A stretch of DNA of 41,141 bases. Origin: Actinomycetes bacterium (GTDB taxonomy: Bacteria > Actinomycetota > Actinomycetes > Streptosporangiales > Streptosporangiaceae). Positions 25,034-34,687 of the stretch are shown piece after piece. The stretch covers positions 1 to 41,141 of the forward strand of contig JAJYTW010000012.1 of the NCBI GenBank assembly GCA_021792855.1, read 5' to 3'. Each line of letters opens with the position of its first letter. Positions within the stretch are counted from its first letter, which is position 1. A program made the translations under genes and the position numbers. The notes beneath the pieces were generated by a model. The model saw only the letters and a list, made by a program, of their open reading frames with translations, had not been told where the DNA came from and made no database searches.

Positions 25034-26021
25034 CATACCGGCCACGCCATCCGCACCGAACCAGCACACCGCCGACGGCGCGGTGGCCATCGGCCAGCCA
25101 CTGCCGACCGCGGCAGGCACCGAGGACGGCGGCCTGGATCAGGCCATGCCGACCGGCGGCGACACGCCGGCCGGGCGCAGCGCCTGGCGGCTGGCGCTGC
25201 AATCTTTCCTGGACAACAAGCTCGGCATCGCGGGCCTGGTTCTGGTCATCGCGATCGTGCTGTTCTGCTTCGTGGGACCGCTGGTCTACCACACCAACCA
25301 GATCAGCCCCAACGCCGCGCAGATCAACCTGCCGCCATCGACGAGGCACCCGCTGGGCACCGACTACGTCGGCTTCGACGTGCTCGGACGGCTGATGGCC
25401 GGCGGCCAGAGCTCGATCGAGATCGGCCTGGCCGTCGCCGTGGTGGCGACCCTGTTCGGCGTTCTCTGGGGCGCCATTTCCGGCTACCTCGGCGGCGTGG
25501 TGGACAGCGTCCTGATGCGCATCGTCGATATCATCCTGGCGATCCCGTCGATCTTCCTGTTCATCTACCTGGCCACCGTGTTCAAGCCGACGGTCGGGCT
25601 GCTGATCGTGGTGGTCTCTGCGCTGTCCTGGGTCGGCCCGGCCCGGCTGGTCCGCGGCGAGGCGCTGTCCCTGCGGGTGCGCGAGTACGTCCAGGCGGTC
25701 CGGGTCATGGGCGGCCACTCGACCAGGATCGTGCTGCGCCACATCGTGCCCAACACGGTCGGCACGATCGTCGTCAACGCCACCTTCCAGGTCGCGGACG
25801 CGATCCTGATCCTGGCGACGCTCAGCTTCCTCGGCTTCGGCCTGCCACCGCCCGCGGCCACCTGGGGCGGGATGCTCTCGGAGGGGACGAACTACCTCTA
25901 CGACGGGTACTGGTGGGCGGTCTACCCGGCGGGCATCATCATCGCCCTCACCGTCATCGCCTTCAACTTCATCGGCGACGCCCTGCGGGACGCGCTGGAA
26001 GTCCGGCTCCAGCGGCGCTGA
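25026..26021 (+). CDS. Dpp/Opp-type ABC transporter permease (second subunit)
   Basis: The 331-residue protein has about 50 polar N-terminal residues, then a DppC-type membrane domain: first helix near LGIAGLVLVIAIVLFC, the HPLGTDYVGFDVLGRLMAGGQSS segment typical of DppC, and the EAA loop EYVQAVRVMGGHSTRIVLRH. The last helices include FLGFGLPPPAATWGGM. It starts by overlapping the preceding permease gene and is followed after 73 bases by the ATPase gene. Confidence 0.95.
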   Translation: MSDIPATPSAPNQHTADGAVAIGQPLPTAAGTEDGGLDQAMPTGGDTPAGRSAWRLALQSFLDNKLGIAGLVLVIAIVLFCFVGPLVYHTNQISPNAAQINLPPSTRHPLGTDYVGFDVLGRLMAGGQSSIEIGLAVAVVATLFGVLWGAISGYLGGVVDSVLMRIVDIILAIPSIFLFIYLATVFKPTVGLLIVVVSALSWVGPARLVRGEALSLRVREYVQAVRVMGGHSTRIVLRHIVPNTVGTIVVNATFQVADAILILATLSFLGFGLPPPAATWGGMLSEGTNYLYDGYWWAVYPAGIIIALTVIAFNFIGDALRDALEVRLQRR

Positions 26022-26094
26022 CCGGACGCATCGCCAAACCTCACGGCGCGAGCGGCACCAGACTCCGCCCCCGCCGGCCCCCTGGAGGCAAACC

Positions 26095-28302
26095 ATGGCA
26101 CCGGTGCTGGAAATCACCGACCTGCGCACCGAGATCCGGCTGCGCACATCCACCGTGCACGCCGTCGACGGCGTGTCGCTGACCGTGCAGGCCGGCGAGA
26201 CCGTTGGCCTGGTCGGCGAATCCGGCTGCGGCAAGACCACGATCGGGCTGTCCGCGATCCGGCTGCTGCCGCCCGGCGGACACATCACCGGCGGCAGCAT
26301 CAAGATCAACGGTACCGAGATCGTCGGGTTGCCGGACGCACGGATGCGCCAGATCCGCGGCGGCGACGTGGGCATGATCTTCCAGGACCCGATGACCTCG
26401 CTGAATCCGACCATGCCGATTGGCGAGCAGATCGCCGAGACGGTCCGGGTGCACAAGCGGGTCAGCCACCGCGCCGCGGTGGACCGGGCGGTCGAGGTGC
26501 TCGACCTGGTCGGCATGCCGCGTCCGAGGGAGCGGCTCGGCGATTTCCCGCACCAGCTTTCCGGCGGCCTGCGCCAGCGGGTGATGATCGCGATGGCGCT
26601 GGCCTGCGAGCCGTCGGTGCTGATCGCCGACGAGCCGACCACGGCCGTGGACGTCACGATCCAGGCTCAGATCCTCGGCCTGCTCGACCGGCTGAAGTCC
26701 GAGCTATCCACGGCGATGCTGCTGATCAGCCACGACATGGGGGTGATCGCCGGGCGCGCGGACCGGGTCGCGGTGATGTATGCCGGCCGGGTCGTCGAGC
26801 AGGCGGAGACCGTCGAGTTCTTCGATCACATCCGGCACCCCTACGCCGAGGCACTGCTGGCCTCGATCCCCCAGCCCGGCCAGGACTCCCAGCGCGCGCT
26901 ATACAGCATCCCGGGCAACCCGCCGGACCTGTCGAACCCGCCCGCCGCCTGCCGGTTCGCGCCGCGATGCCGGTACGCCACCGATCGCTGCCGGACCGAG
27001 GACCCGCGTCTGGAGCAGGACGCCGCGGCGCACGGCTACGCCTGCTTCCACCCGGTGCCGGCCGACGACGTCCGGCCGGAGGCGGCCGGTCTCCGGCTGG
27101 CAGCCCAGGCCCGACTGCGCGAGACGCGCCGGACGGATGCCGACGACCTGATCCTGGACGCCCGCAACCTGGTCAAGGAGTACCCGATCACCGCTGGCCT
27201 GCTGCAGCGCACTATCGGCTCGGTCAAGGCGGTCTCCGATGTCTCCTTCGGCATCCGGCGGGGCGAGACGTTCGGACTGGTCGGCGAGTCCGGCTGCGGC
27301 AAGACCACGATCGGCCGGCTGCTGGTGGGACTGGAGCGGCTCACCGGGGGCCAGATCGTGTTCAACGGCGCCGACATCAGCGCGCTGGCCACCCGGAGCC
27401 GTCCGGCCCACGGGGGCGGGCCGGACGACCCGGCCCAGGCGGGCAGCCGCCGGCGGCAGATCAGCAGGCTCCGCCGGGACCTTCAGCTGATGTTCCAGGA
27501 CCCGTACTCCTCGCTCGATCCGCGGATGCGGGTCGGCACGATCCTGCGCGAGCCGCTGGTCATCCAGGGCATCGGGTCACGACGAGAGCAGGACCAGCGG
27601 GTCGCCGCCATGCTGACCGAGGTCGGCCTGCAGCCGGCCGCGGCGGACCGGTACCCGCACGAGTTCTCCGGCGGCCAGCGCCAGCGCATCGGCCTGGCCC
27701 GCGCGCTCATGCTCGACCCGAAGTTCCTGATCGCCGACGAGCCGGTGTCCGCGCTGGATGTCTCGATCCGCTCGCAGATCCTGAACCTGATGCGCGATCT
27801 ACAGGACCGGCACAACCTGACCTACCTGATCATCTCGCACGACCTCGCCGTGGTCCGGTACATGGCGGATCGGATCGGGGTGGTGTACCTCGGCAAGCTC
27901 GTGGAGTCCGGACCAGCGGACACCGTCTACTCGACGCCCGCGCACCCCTACACGGCGGCGCTTATCAGCGCCATCCCCAGTCCCGATCCGCATTCCGAAC
28001 GGGGCAGGAACCGCACTCAGGTGCGCGGAGAACTGCCCTCGGCGGTGAATCCGCCGTCCGGCTGCCGGTTCCGTACCCGGTGTGCGATCGCCGAGGAGAT
28101 CTGCGCGGAGGTCGAGCCGCCGGTACATTCCTTTGGCGTCGATCACTATGCTTCGTGCCACTTCCCTCTGCAGCGGCCGGTGCCGCCCGCCGGGACCGAC
28201 GGGGCGCTAGTCCGGACCCAGCAGGACCCGATCGCCGACCGGCCGCCGGCCAGCGGCCGGCTGGTCCCGGATACGACAGGAGACGCGGTTGCCGGACAGT
28301 AA
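26095..28302 (+). CDS. fused dual-ATPase subunit of the peptide-type ABC transporter (DppD-DppF/GsiA-like)
   Basis: One 735-residue polypeptide carries two complete ABC ATPase domains. Domain 1 has Walker [10 protein letters not shown] (41-49), signature LSGGLRQR (about 155) and Walker B VLIADEP. Domain 2 has the same Walker A (about 397-405), SGGQRQR (about 524) and FLIADEP. Each is followed by an oligopeptide-type C-terminal extension with four cysteines in the spacing CxxxxxC...CxxxxxxC...C ([15 protein letters not shown] and [15 protein letters not shown]), recently linked to iron-sulfur binding in this family. A linker rich in Arg/Ala joins them, and a spacer with [17 protein letters not shown] sits in domain 2. 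ATG 26095 has GGAGG. It energises the two upstream permeases. Confidence 0.95.
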   Translation: MAPVLEITDLRTEIRLRTSTVHAVDGVSLTVQAGETVGLVGESGCGKTTIGLSAIRLLPPGGHITGGSIKINGTEIVGLPDARMRQIRGGDVGMIFQDPMTSLNPTMPIGEQIAETVRVHKRVSHRAAVDRAVEVLDLVGMPRPRERLGDFPHQLSGGLRQRVMIAMALACEPSVLIADEPTTAVDVTIQAQILGLLDRLKSELSTAMLLISHDMGVIAGRADRVAVMYAGRVVEQAETVEFFDHIRHPYAEALLASIPQPGQDSQRALYSIPGNPPDLSNPPAACRFAPRCRYATDRCRTEDPRLEQDAAAHGYACFHPVPADDVRPEAAGLRLAAQARLRETRRTDADDLILDARNLVKEYPITAGLLQRTIGSVKAVSDVSFGIRRGETFGLVGESGCGKTTIGRLLVGLERLTGGQIVFNGADISALATRSRPAHGGGPDDPAQAGSRRRQISRLRRDLQLMFQDPYSSLDPRMRVGTILREPLVIQGIGSRREQDQRVAAMLTEVGLQPAAADRYPHEFSGGQRQRIGLARALMLDPKFLIADEPVSALDVSIRSQILNLMRDLQDRHNLTYLIISHDLAVVRYMADRIGVVYLGKLVESGPADTVYSTPAHPYTAALISAIPSPDPHSERGRNRTQVRGELPSAVNPPSGCRFRTRCAIAEEICAEVEPPVHSFGVDHYASCHFPLQRPVPPAGTDGALVRTQQDPIADRPPASGRLVPDTTGDAVAGQ

Positions 28303-28351
28303 CCCGCTGGCCGCATGGCCCGGCCCCGACCTGGCAGGCTAGGACGCGGAC

Positions 28352-29599
28352 ATGGACCTACTCGACAACCCGGTGCGCGACTACCCGTGGGGCTCGGCCG
28401 GGGACATCCCGGAGTTCCTCGGCGTCCAGGCCGGCGGCGGCCCGGTCGCCGAACTCTGGATGGGGGCGCACCCCGACTCGCCCTCCCGGGTGCACAGGAA
28501 CGGCGAGACGCGCTCGCTTGCCGAGGTGATCGCGGCCGACCCGGAGGCCGAACTCGGCCGCCGGGTGCGGGACGCGTTCGGCCCGCGACTGCCGTTCCTG
28601 CTGAAGCTGATCTCCGCGGCCCGCCCGCTGTCGCTCCAGGTACATCCGGACCGGCAGCACGCCCGGCGGGCCTACGCCGCCCAGCAGGCCGCGGACCGGG
28701 CCGGGCGGGACTACACCGATGACAACCACAAGCCAGAACTGGTCTGCGCGCTGCGGGACGGGTTCGCCGGGCTGTGCGGCTTCCGGCCGCTGGCCGGGAC
28801 CGCTGACCTGCTGGCCGCGCTGGCGGTGCCCGGCCTCGCTGGGTTCGCCGCCCGCCTCGACCCGGCAGATCCGGCCGGCAGCCTGCGCGCGCTGGTGACG
28901 GACACCCTGACCGCTCCGGCCGACCCGGCGCTGATCGCCGCCGTGCGGGCCGCCTGCGAGCGGGTAGCGGCCGCCCCCGGCCGGTGGGCCGCGGCCTGCG
29001 CCGCCTACGCGGTGGTAGCCGTGGCGTACCCGGCCGACCCGGGCGTGCTGGTCGCGCTGCTGCTGAACTACGTCGAACTGCGGGCCGGCGAGGCGGTCTT
29101 CGTCGGCGCCGGGGTCCCGCACTGCTACCTGAACGGATTCGCGGCAGAACTCATGGCGTCCTCGGACAACGTGCTGCGGGCCGGCCTGACCGGCAAGCGG
29201 GTGAACGTGCCCGAACTGCTGCGGGTGCTGGACTTCGAACCGTCCGAGCCGGCCCGCCTGCGGCCGGTCCCCGGCGGCGCACCCGGGGACGCCAGCGGCG
29301 TTAACGGCACCAGCGGCGTCAACGGCACCAGCCAGGGTCCCGTCGCGGACCTGGCGGTATACCCGGCCCCGGTCGAGGACTTCCAGCTCAGCCGGCTGGA
29401 GGTGACCGACCTGGCGGCGGACCTGCCGGGCGGCCGGCCGCAGATCCTGCTCTGCACGGCGGGGCGGGTCCGGCTCACCGACGCCGCCGGCCGGGTGCTC
29501 GAACTACGGCGCGGCCAGTCCGCGTACCTGCCGGCCGCCGATCAGCGAACGCTGGTCACCGGCGACGGCACGATCCTGCGCGCCACCGTCGGCTGCTAG
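28352..29599 (+). CDS. manA: mannose-6-phosphate isomerase, type I
   Basis: ManA interconverts mannose 6-phosphate and fructose 6-phosphate and needs zinc. The 415-residue protein has the metal-ligand motifs QVHPDRQHA, DDNHKPEL and VFVGAGVPHCYL, plus the GLTGKRVNVPELL segment near the active site. A loop contains a twofold 18-bp repeat (SGVNGT twice). It starts at ATG 28352, 49 bases after the ATPase gene and on the same strand, so it probably belongs to the same transcript. It may link the module to central sugar metabolism or may simply be housekeeping manA captured at this place. Confidence 0.93.
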   Translation: MDLLDNPVRDYPWGSAGDIPEFLGVQAGGGPVAELWMGAHPDSPSRVHRNGETRSLAEVIAADPEAELGRRVRDAFGPRLPFLLKLISAARPLSLQVHPDRQHARRAYAAQQAADRAGRDYTDDNHKPELVCALRDGFAGLCGFRPLAGTADLLAALAVPGLAGFAARLDPADPAGSLRALVTDTLTAPADPALIAAVRAACERVAAAPGRWAAACAAYAVVAVAYPADPGVLVALLLNYVELRAGEAVFVGAGVPHCYLNGFAAELMASSDNVLRAGLTGKRVNVPELLRVLDFEPSEPARLRPVPGGAPGDASGVNGTSGVNGTSQGPVADLAVYPAPVEDFQLSRLEVTDLAADLPGGRPQILLCTAGRVRLTDAAGRVLELRRGQSAYLPAADQRTLVTGDGTILRATVGC

Positions 29600-29613
29600 C
29601 CCGGCCGCCGTCG

Positions 29614-29645
29614 GCGGGCACCCGGCAGGCGTGCCGGATGCCCGC
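29614..29645. terminator. shared hairpin between convergent manA and aspS
   Basis: GCGGGCA (29614-29620) pairs with TGCCCGC (29639-29645), and inside it CGGCA pairs with TGCCG around a GGCG loop, leaving a 2x2 internal bulge. It occupies most of the 54 bases between the two stop codons and can form on either transcript. There is no T-run, as is common in this GC range. Confidence 0.7.
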
Positions 29646-29653
29646 GCGGCGGG

Positions 29654-31429
29654 TCACTGCGAGTCGGTCACGACCTTCACCGCGGGCGCCGGGGCGGCGG
29701 GGGCGACCACGTCGACCCCGGCCTCCTTGCGCTGGGCGGCGGTGATCGGGGTCGGGGCCCCGGTCAGCGGGTCGTGCCCGGACGCGGCCTTCGGGAAGGC
29801 GATCACGTCCCTGATCGAGTCCCGGCCGGTCAGCAGCATCAGCAGCCGGTCCCAGCCGAACGCGATGCCGCCGTGCGGCGGCGGACCGTAGCGCAGCGCG
29901 TCGAGCAGGAACCCGAACTGCGACCTGGCCTCCTCCCGGGACAGCCCGATCACGTCGAAAACCTTCTGCTGCATGTCCGAGCGGTGAATCCGGATCGAGC
30001 CGCCGCCGATCTCGGTGCCGTTGCAGACGATGTCGTAGGCGTTCGCGAGGGCCCCGCCTGGCTCGCCGTCGAACTTGTCGGCCCACTCCGGCAGCGGCGA
30101 GGTGAACGGGTGGTGCACGGCGGTCCAGCCGCCCTCGCCGTCATCCTCGAACATCGGCGCGTCGACCACCCAGGTGAACGCCCAGGCGTCCGGGTCGATC
30201 AGCCCGCACCGGGCGCCGATCTCCAGCCTGGCCGCCCCGAGCAGCGCCCGGGCCTCGTTCGCGGTGCCGGCGGCGAAGAACACGCAGTCGCCCGGGGCCG
30301 CGCCGGCCGCGGCGGGCAGTCCGGCCCGCTCGTCCTCGGACAGGTGCCTGGCCACCGGCCCGGCGTCGGACACCGCCCCGTCCGGGCCGATCAGGACGTA
30401 GGCCAGGCCGCGGGCGCCCCGGGACTTGGCCCAGTCCTGCCAGCCGTCAAGCTCCTTCCTGGTCTGGCCCGCGCCGCCGGGCATCACCACGGCGCCGACG
30501 TGCGGCGCCTGGAAGACCCGGAAGCCGGTCCCGGCGAAGTACCCGGTCAGGTCGGCTAGCTCGCAGCCGAACCGCAGGTCCGGCTTGTCGGACCCGTAGC
30601 GGGCCATCGCGTCGGCGTAGGTCATGTGCGGGATCGGCCGGGTGATCTCGAATCCGGCGATCTCCCGCCACAGCCGCTGCACCAGGTCCTCGGCGACCTC
30701 GATGATGTCCGCGCGGGTCACGAAGGACATCTCGATGTCGATCTGGGTGAACTCGGGCTGCCGGTCGGCCCGGAAGTCCTCGTCCCTGAAGCACCGGACG
30801 AGCTGGTAGTAGCGTTCCAGGCCGGAGACCATCAGCAACTGCTTGAACAGCTGCGGGGACTGCGGCAGGGCATACCAGCTTCCCGGCCGCAGCCGGACCG
30901 GGACCAGGAAGTCGCGCGCGCCCTCCGGCGTGGACCTGGTCAGGAACGGGGTCTCCACGTTCACGAAGTTGTGGTCCCGCATCACGTCGCTGACCAGGTA
31001 GGCGGCGGTCGACCTGGCGCGCAGCGCGGCGGCCATGTCGGCCCGCCGGATGTCCAGGTACCGGTACTTGAGCCGGACCTCCTCGTTCAGTTCCGCGTGG
31101 CCGTCGATCGGGAACGGCAGCGGGTCGCACTCGGCCAGGATCTCGATCCGGTCCGCGGCTACCTCGATCTCGCCGGTCGGCAGGTCGGGATTCTCGTTCC
31201 CGGCCGGCCGGCGCCGCACCTGACCGATGACCAGCACGCAGAACTCGGCCCGCAGATCGTGCGCGACGTCCTCCTGCCGGATCACGACCTGCACCACGCC
31301 GCTCGCGTCCCGCAGGTCGATGAAGACCACGCCGCCGTGGTCCCTGCGCCGCGCTACCCAGCCAGCCAGCGTCACCTGCTGCCCCGCCTCCGACGGGCGC
31401 AGCACGCCAGCCTCGTGCGTGCGGATCAT
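29654..31429 (-). CDS. aspS: aspartyl-tRNA synthetase
   Basis: AspS charges tRNA-Asp. The 591-residue protein has an N-terminal OB-fold anticodon domain ([21 protein letters not shown]), class II motif 2 ([22 protein letters not shown]), the GAD insertion domain, and motif 3 ([17 protein letters not shown]). An Ala/Pro-rich tail of about 20 residues follows the core. ATG 31429 begins MIRTHEAG. Whether it is discriminating or also charges tRNA-Asn cannot be judged here. In the Streptomyces order I recall hisS near here; it is absent. Confidence 0.97.
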   Translation of the reverse strand: MIRTHEAGVLRPSEAGQQVTLAGWVARRRDHGGVVFIDLRDASGVVQVVIRQEDVAHDLRAEFCVLVIGQVRRRPAGNENPDLPTGEIEVAADRIEILAECDPLPFPIDGHAELNEEVRLKYRYLDIRRADMAAALRARSTAAYLVSDVMRDHNFVNVETPFLTRSTPEGARDFLVPVRLRPGSWYALPQSPQLFKQLLMVSGLERYYQLVRCFRDEDFRADRQPEFTQIDIEMSFVTRADIIEVAEDLVQRLWREIAGFEITRPIPHMTYADAMARYGSDKPDLRFGCELADLTGYFAGTGFRVFQAPHVGAVVMPGGAGQTRKELDGWQDWAKSRGARGLAYVLIGPDGAVSDAGPVARHLSEDERAGLPAAAGAAPGDCVFFAAGTANEARALLGAARLEIGARCGLIDPDAWAFTWVVDAPMFEDDGEGGWTAVHHPFTSPLPEWADKFDGEPGGALANAYDIVCNGTEIGGGSIRIHRSDMQQKVFDVIGLSREEARSQFGFLLDALRYGPPPHGGIAFGWDRLLMLLTGRDSIRDVIAFPKAASGHDPLTGAPTPITAAQRKEAGVDVVAPAAPAPAVKVVTDSQ

Positions 31430-31533
31430 CGTTCCCCAGCCCTTCTGTCGCTCATGCGATCACACTCGTCAGTCCCGCCGCCGGCCCGGCCGGCCGCTGT
31501 ACCCGCCACCGGGCCGCGCTCACCCGCGCCCGG

Positions 31534-32211
31534 TCACAGTCCCCTGGCGGGGCCGGTGCTCGGCGCCAGGCCGGCCAGGAACGGATTGGCGGCCCGCTCG
31601 GCGCCGATGCTCGTCTCCGGCCCGTGACCGGGCAGCACGACGGTCTCGTCGGGCAGCGGCAGGCAGACCCTGGCAAGGCTATCGAGAATCGCGCCGTAAT
31701 CGCCGCCCGGCAGGTCAGTACGCCCGATCGACCCGGCGAACAGCAGGTCACCGGTGAAGAGCGTCTCGGCCAGGCCGAAGGTCACCGACCCCTGAGTGTG
31801 CCCGGGGGCGTGGCTGACCAGCAGGCTGACCCCGGCGATTTCCAGCGTCATCTGGTCCGCCAGGTCGAGCACGTCGTCGGGTTCGGCGAAGGTGAGGCCG
31901 CCGAAAAGCTGCTGTCCGGCCGCCAGTGACAGGCCGCGGGCCGGGTCGCTGAGCAGTGCCCGGTCGGCCGGGTGGATGTACGCCGGGATATTCCGGGCGC
32001 CGCAGACCGGTGCCACCGACCAGATGTGGTCGATGTGCCCGTGCGTGGCCAGGACCGCGACCGGCCTGAGCCGCTGCTCGGCCACGATCTCCTCTATCCC
32101 GGGCATGCTGTCCTGGCCCGGGTCGATGATCACGCACTCCTCACCAGGGCCGGGCGCGACGACATAGCAATTCGCCGCGAACGACCCGGCCGGGAATCCG
32201 GCGATCAGCAC
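31534..32211 (-). CDS. metallo-beta-lactamase-fold hydrolase (glyoxalase II-like)
   Basis: The 225-residue protein has the metal-binding THGHIDH motif, SHAPGHTQGSV, LFTGDLLFAGSIGR and VLPGHGPET, the four marks of the glyoxalase II-like group. It may hydrolyse a thioester such as a hydroxyacyl-thiol conjugate (mycothiol in actinomycetes), but the substrate is unknown. GTG 32211 is chosen because AGGAGG lies six bases upstream. The longer open frame to 32361 has no support. It is 104 bases upstream of aspS on the same strand, in a 31430-31533 gap where I see nothing further. Confidence 0.88.
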   Translation of the reverse strand: MLIAGFPAGSFAANCYVVAPGPGEECVIIDPGQDSMPGIEEIVAEQRLRPVAVLATHGHIDHIWSVAPVCGARNIPAYIHPADRALLSDPARGLSLAAGQQLFGGLTFAEPDDVLDLADQMTLEIAGVSLLVSHAPGHTQGSVTFGLAETLFTGDLLFAGSIGRTDLPGGDYGAILDSLARVCLPLPDETVVLPGHGPETSIGAERAANPFLAGLAPSTGPARGL

Positions 32212-32545
32212 GATGCCCCTCCTGTCGGCGCCGCGCGGCCCGTTCTGGTCGCCCGCGGCTACTGCAAGGCTACCGAGTTCGAGCCGGCGGCCGGCGACCG
32301 CTGCGCCGGCCGCGGCCGGTCTCCGGCAGGCCCGGCCGCCGCCGGTCCCGCCCCCGCGCAAGTTGTCTACCCGCAGCGCGCCGAAATGGGGTCACGGATG
32401 CCGTAAACCGGACGAGCAGTCACAGGTCGGCAGCGTTTGGTGCAGCGAACAGGTAACGGAGTGCTCGCGCACTTGCCTCATGCCGATAACATGCGCGAAG
32501 TTTTTGGTGAAGACGACTGCCGACCGGATCGGGAGGGCCGCACTG
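32212..32545. other. divergent intergenic region between the MBL hydrolase and cyclophilin genes
   Basis: These 334 bases hold no gene I can support. An open frame on the plus strand runs through from 32213 but has no family character before 32546. The region must contain the start signals for both neighbours. I find no pair of hexamers at good spacing. The right half (32390-32520) is less GC-rich and includes ATAACATG near 32485, a weak -10 candidate. Confidence 0.5.
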
Positions 32546-33391
32546 GTGGCGGGTAAGAAAGATCGCCAGCGAATGCTCGCGCGACAGCGCTACGAGCGTC
32601 GGCTTGCCCGCGAGGCACAGCGCCAGGAGCGTTCCAGGAAGGTCGCCAGGATTACCGGCATCGCCGTGGTCGTGGCCGCGTTGCTGGTCGTTGTCACCCT
32701 GGTCTCGCTGCACCTGACCAGTACCGCGAAGGCCTCGTCCTCGGCGGCCGGCACTCCGAGTGCGGCGGCAAGCACCCCGGCCGGCACGCCGAGTGCCACG
32801 CCGAGTGCTACGCCGACGCCGACCGGGCCGGTCACCAACTGTGTGTACACGCCGAACCCGCCGGCAGCCAGGAACGTCGGCTTCCCGCCCGCCAAGCCGG
32901 ACGTGAAGGCGAACTACCAGGCCACGATCACCACCAACCGCGGCACGATCGTTATCGACCTGCTGAACTCCAAGGCCCCGTGCACCGTTAACTCATTCGT
33001 GTTCCTGGCCGTCAAGAAGTACTTCAACAACACGATCTGCCACCGGCTCACGACCACCGGCATCTACGTGCTGCAATGCGGCGACCCGACCGGCACCGGC
33101 AGCGGCGGCCCGGGCTACAAGTTCAATGACGAGAACCTGGCCGGGGCCCGCTACCCGCAGGGCGTGGTGGCCATGGCGAACTCGGGACCGAACACCAACG
33201 GCAGCCAGTTCTTCCTGGTCTACAAGTACTCGCCGCTCCCGCCGAACTACACCCCGTTCGGGCAGATCGTCAGCGGCCTGAATGTGATCCAGGCCGTGGC
33301 GAAGGCGGGCAGTGACAACTCGAACGGTCCCGGTGACGGCCATCCGAAGGAGAAGGTCGTCATCCAGAGCGTCACGATCAAGAAGACCTGA
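32546..33391 (+). CDS. membrane-anchored cyclophilin-type peptidyl-prolyl isomerase
   Basis: The 281-residue protein has a charged N-terminus (KKDRQRMLARQRYERRL), one membrane helix (about 35-57), a Thr/Ser/Ala/Pro linker, then a cyclophilin domain from about residue 113 that should lie outside the membrane. Conserved cyclophilin segments are CHRLTTTG with the catalytic arginine, GYKFNDENL, GVVAMANSGPNTNGSQFF and TPFGQIVSGLNVI. GTG 32546 has GGGAGG upstream. It would speed proline isomerisation in exported proteins. The DUF349 gene follows after 15 bases. Confidence 0.92.
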   Translation: MAGKKDRQRMLARQRYERRLAREAQRQERSRKVARITGIAVVVAALLVVVTLVSLHLTSTAKASSSAAGTPSAAASTPAGTPSATPSATPTPTGPVTNCVYTPNPPAARNVGFPPAKPDVKANYQATITTNRGTIVIDLLNSKAPCTVNSFVFLAVKKYFNNTICHRLTTTGIYVLQCGDPTGTGSGGPGYKFNDENLAGARYPQGVVAMANSGPNTNGSQFFLVYKYSPLPPNYTPFGQIVSGLNVIQAVAKAGSDNSNGPGDGHPKEKVVIQSVTIKKT

Positions 33392-33406
33392 CCTGGGCGA
33401 GGCAGC

Positions 33407-34672
33407 GTGACAGATACCGAGCGGGAGGTAGCGGTGGGCACCGGAAGCCATCCGTGGGGCCGGGTAGCGGACGACGGCACGGTCTACGTCCGCACCGCGG
33501 ACGGGGAGCGCGTGGTCGGCATCTGGCAGGCCGGGAGCCCAGATGAGGCGCTCGCGTTCTTCACGCGCCGGTATGAGTCGCTGGCGACCGAGGTCAGCCT
33601 GCTGGAGCGCCGGATCCACGCCACCGACCTGTCCCCGAGTCAGGCCCAGGCGACCGTGAGCCGCCTGCTCACGGCGGTGTCCGAGGCCAAGGCGGTCGGC
33701 GACCTGGACGGTCTGCGGCGCCGCCTGGAGGCACTGTCGACCGAGGCAGCGCACCTGCGGGAAGAGCACAAGGCCGCTAGGGAGCGGGCCAGGGCCGAGG
33801 CGCTCGGCGTCAAGGAGCGGATCGTCGAGGAAGCCGAGCAACTCGCGGCCGAGGCTACGCACTGGAAGTCCGGCGGCGAGCGGCTAAAGGAACTGCTTGA
33901 CGAGTGGAAGGCCGCCCCGCACGGCGACCGGCAGGCCGAGGCCGCGCTGTGGAAGCGGATGTCGGCCGCCCGGACCACCTTCGCCAAGCGCCGGAAGGCC
34001 TACTTCTCGTCGCTGGAAGGCGAGCGCACCGAGATCCGGCAGCACAAGCTGGAACTGGTCGAGCAGGCCGAGGCGCTGTCGGACTCCACGGACTGGTCGG
34101 CCACCGCCGCCGCCTACCGGGACCTGATGGCGTCCTGGAAGGCCGCGGGCCGGGCCGACCGGGCGTCGGAGGACGAACTCTGGAAGCGCTTCAGGGCCGC
34201 GCAGAGCACGTTCTTCGACGCCCGCACGGCGGCGCTGTCGGCCAAGGACAACGAACTGCGCGGGCACGCCACCGAGAAGGAGGCCCTGCTGGCCGAGGCC
34301 GAGGCGCTGCTCCCGATCACCGACGCCAAGGCGGCCAGGAACGCGCTCCGGTCCATCCACCAGCGCTGGGACCGGATCGGCCCGGTGCCCAGGGACTCGC
34401 TCGACCGGCTGGAGACCGGCCTGCGGAAGGTGGACGAGGCGGTCCGTAAGGCGGAGGACGCGCACTGGCGCCGGACCAACCCCGAGGCGATGTCCCGGGC
34501 CAGGGACACCGTCGACCAGATCCGGCGCACGGTCACCGACCTGGAGGAGCAGGCCAGGAAGGCCGCCGAGAAGGGCGACGACGCCGCCAGGCAGCGGGCC
34601 GAGGCGGCGCTGGCCACCAGGCGTGCCTGGCTGGCCGAGGCGGAGAAGACCCTCGCCGACCTGACTAGCTGA
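33407..34672 (+). CDS. DUF349 repeat protein
   Basis: The 421-residue, mostly helical, highly charged protein has at least two or three DUF349 repeats, recognisable by the W-K-x-A...LWKRF-x-A...F pattern (LLDEWKAAPHGD...LWKRMSAARTTF; MASWKAAGRADRASEDELWKRFRAAQSTF; a third near IHQRWDRIGPVPRDS). The N-terminal 60 residues form a small beta-rich part, and the C-terminus is a long coil. The biochemical function is not established. GTG 33407 follows a GAGG site and the gene is cotranscribed with the cyclophilin gene. This pair stands next to relA in actinobacteria generally. Confidence 0.9.
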   Translation: MTDTEREVAVGTGSHPWGRVADDGTVYVRTADGERVVGIWQAGSPDEALAFFTRRYESLATEVSLLERRIHATDLSPSQAQATVSRLLTAVSEAKAVGDLDGLRRRLEALSTEAAHLREEHKAARERARAEALGVKERIVEEAEQLAAEATHWKSGGERLKELLDEWKAAPHGDRQAEAALWKRMSAARTTFAKRRKAYFSSLEGERTEIRQHKLELVEQAEALSDSTDWSATAAAYRDLMASWKAAGRADRASEDELWKRFRAAQSTFFDARTAALSAKDNELRGHATEKEALLAEAEALLPITDAKAARNALRSIHQRWDRIGPVPRDSLDRLETGLRKVDEAVRKAEDAHWRRTNPEAMSRARDTVDQIRRTVTDLEEQARKAAEKGDDAARQRAEAALATRRAWLAEAEKTLADLTS

Positions 34673-34687
34673 CCGTCACGGGTAGCT

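Noticed and set aside
18136-29599. Module as an integrated mobile element
   Set aside because: I saw no integrase, transposase, attachment-site repeat or tRNA at either end, and composition looks like the flanks by eye.
32213-32545. Upstream extension of the cyclophilin reading frame
   Set aside because: The extension lacks family sequence, overlaps the MBL hydrolase promoter region, and a GTG with GGGAGG at 32546 gives a normal membrane-anchored cyclophilin.
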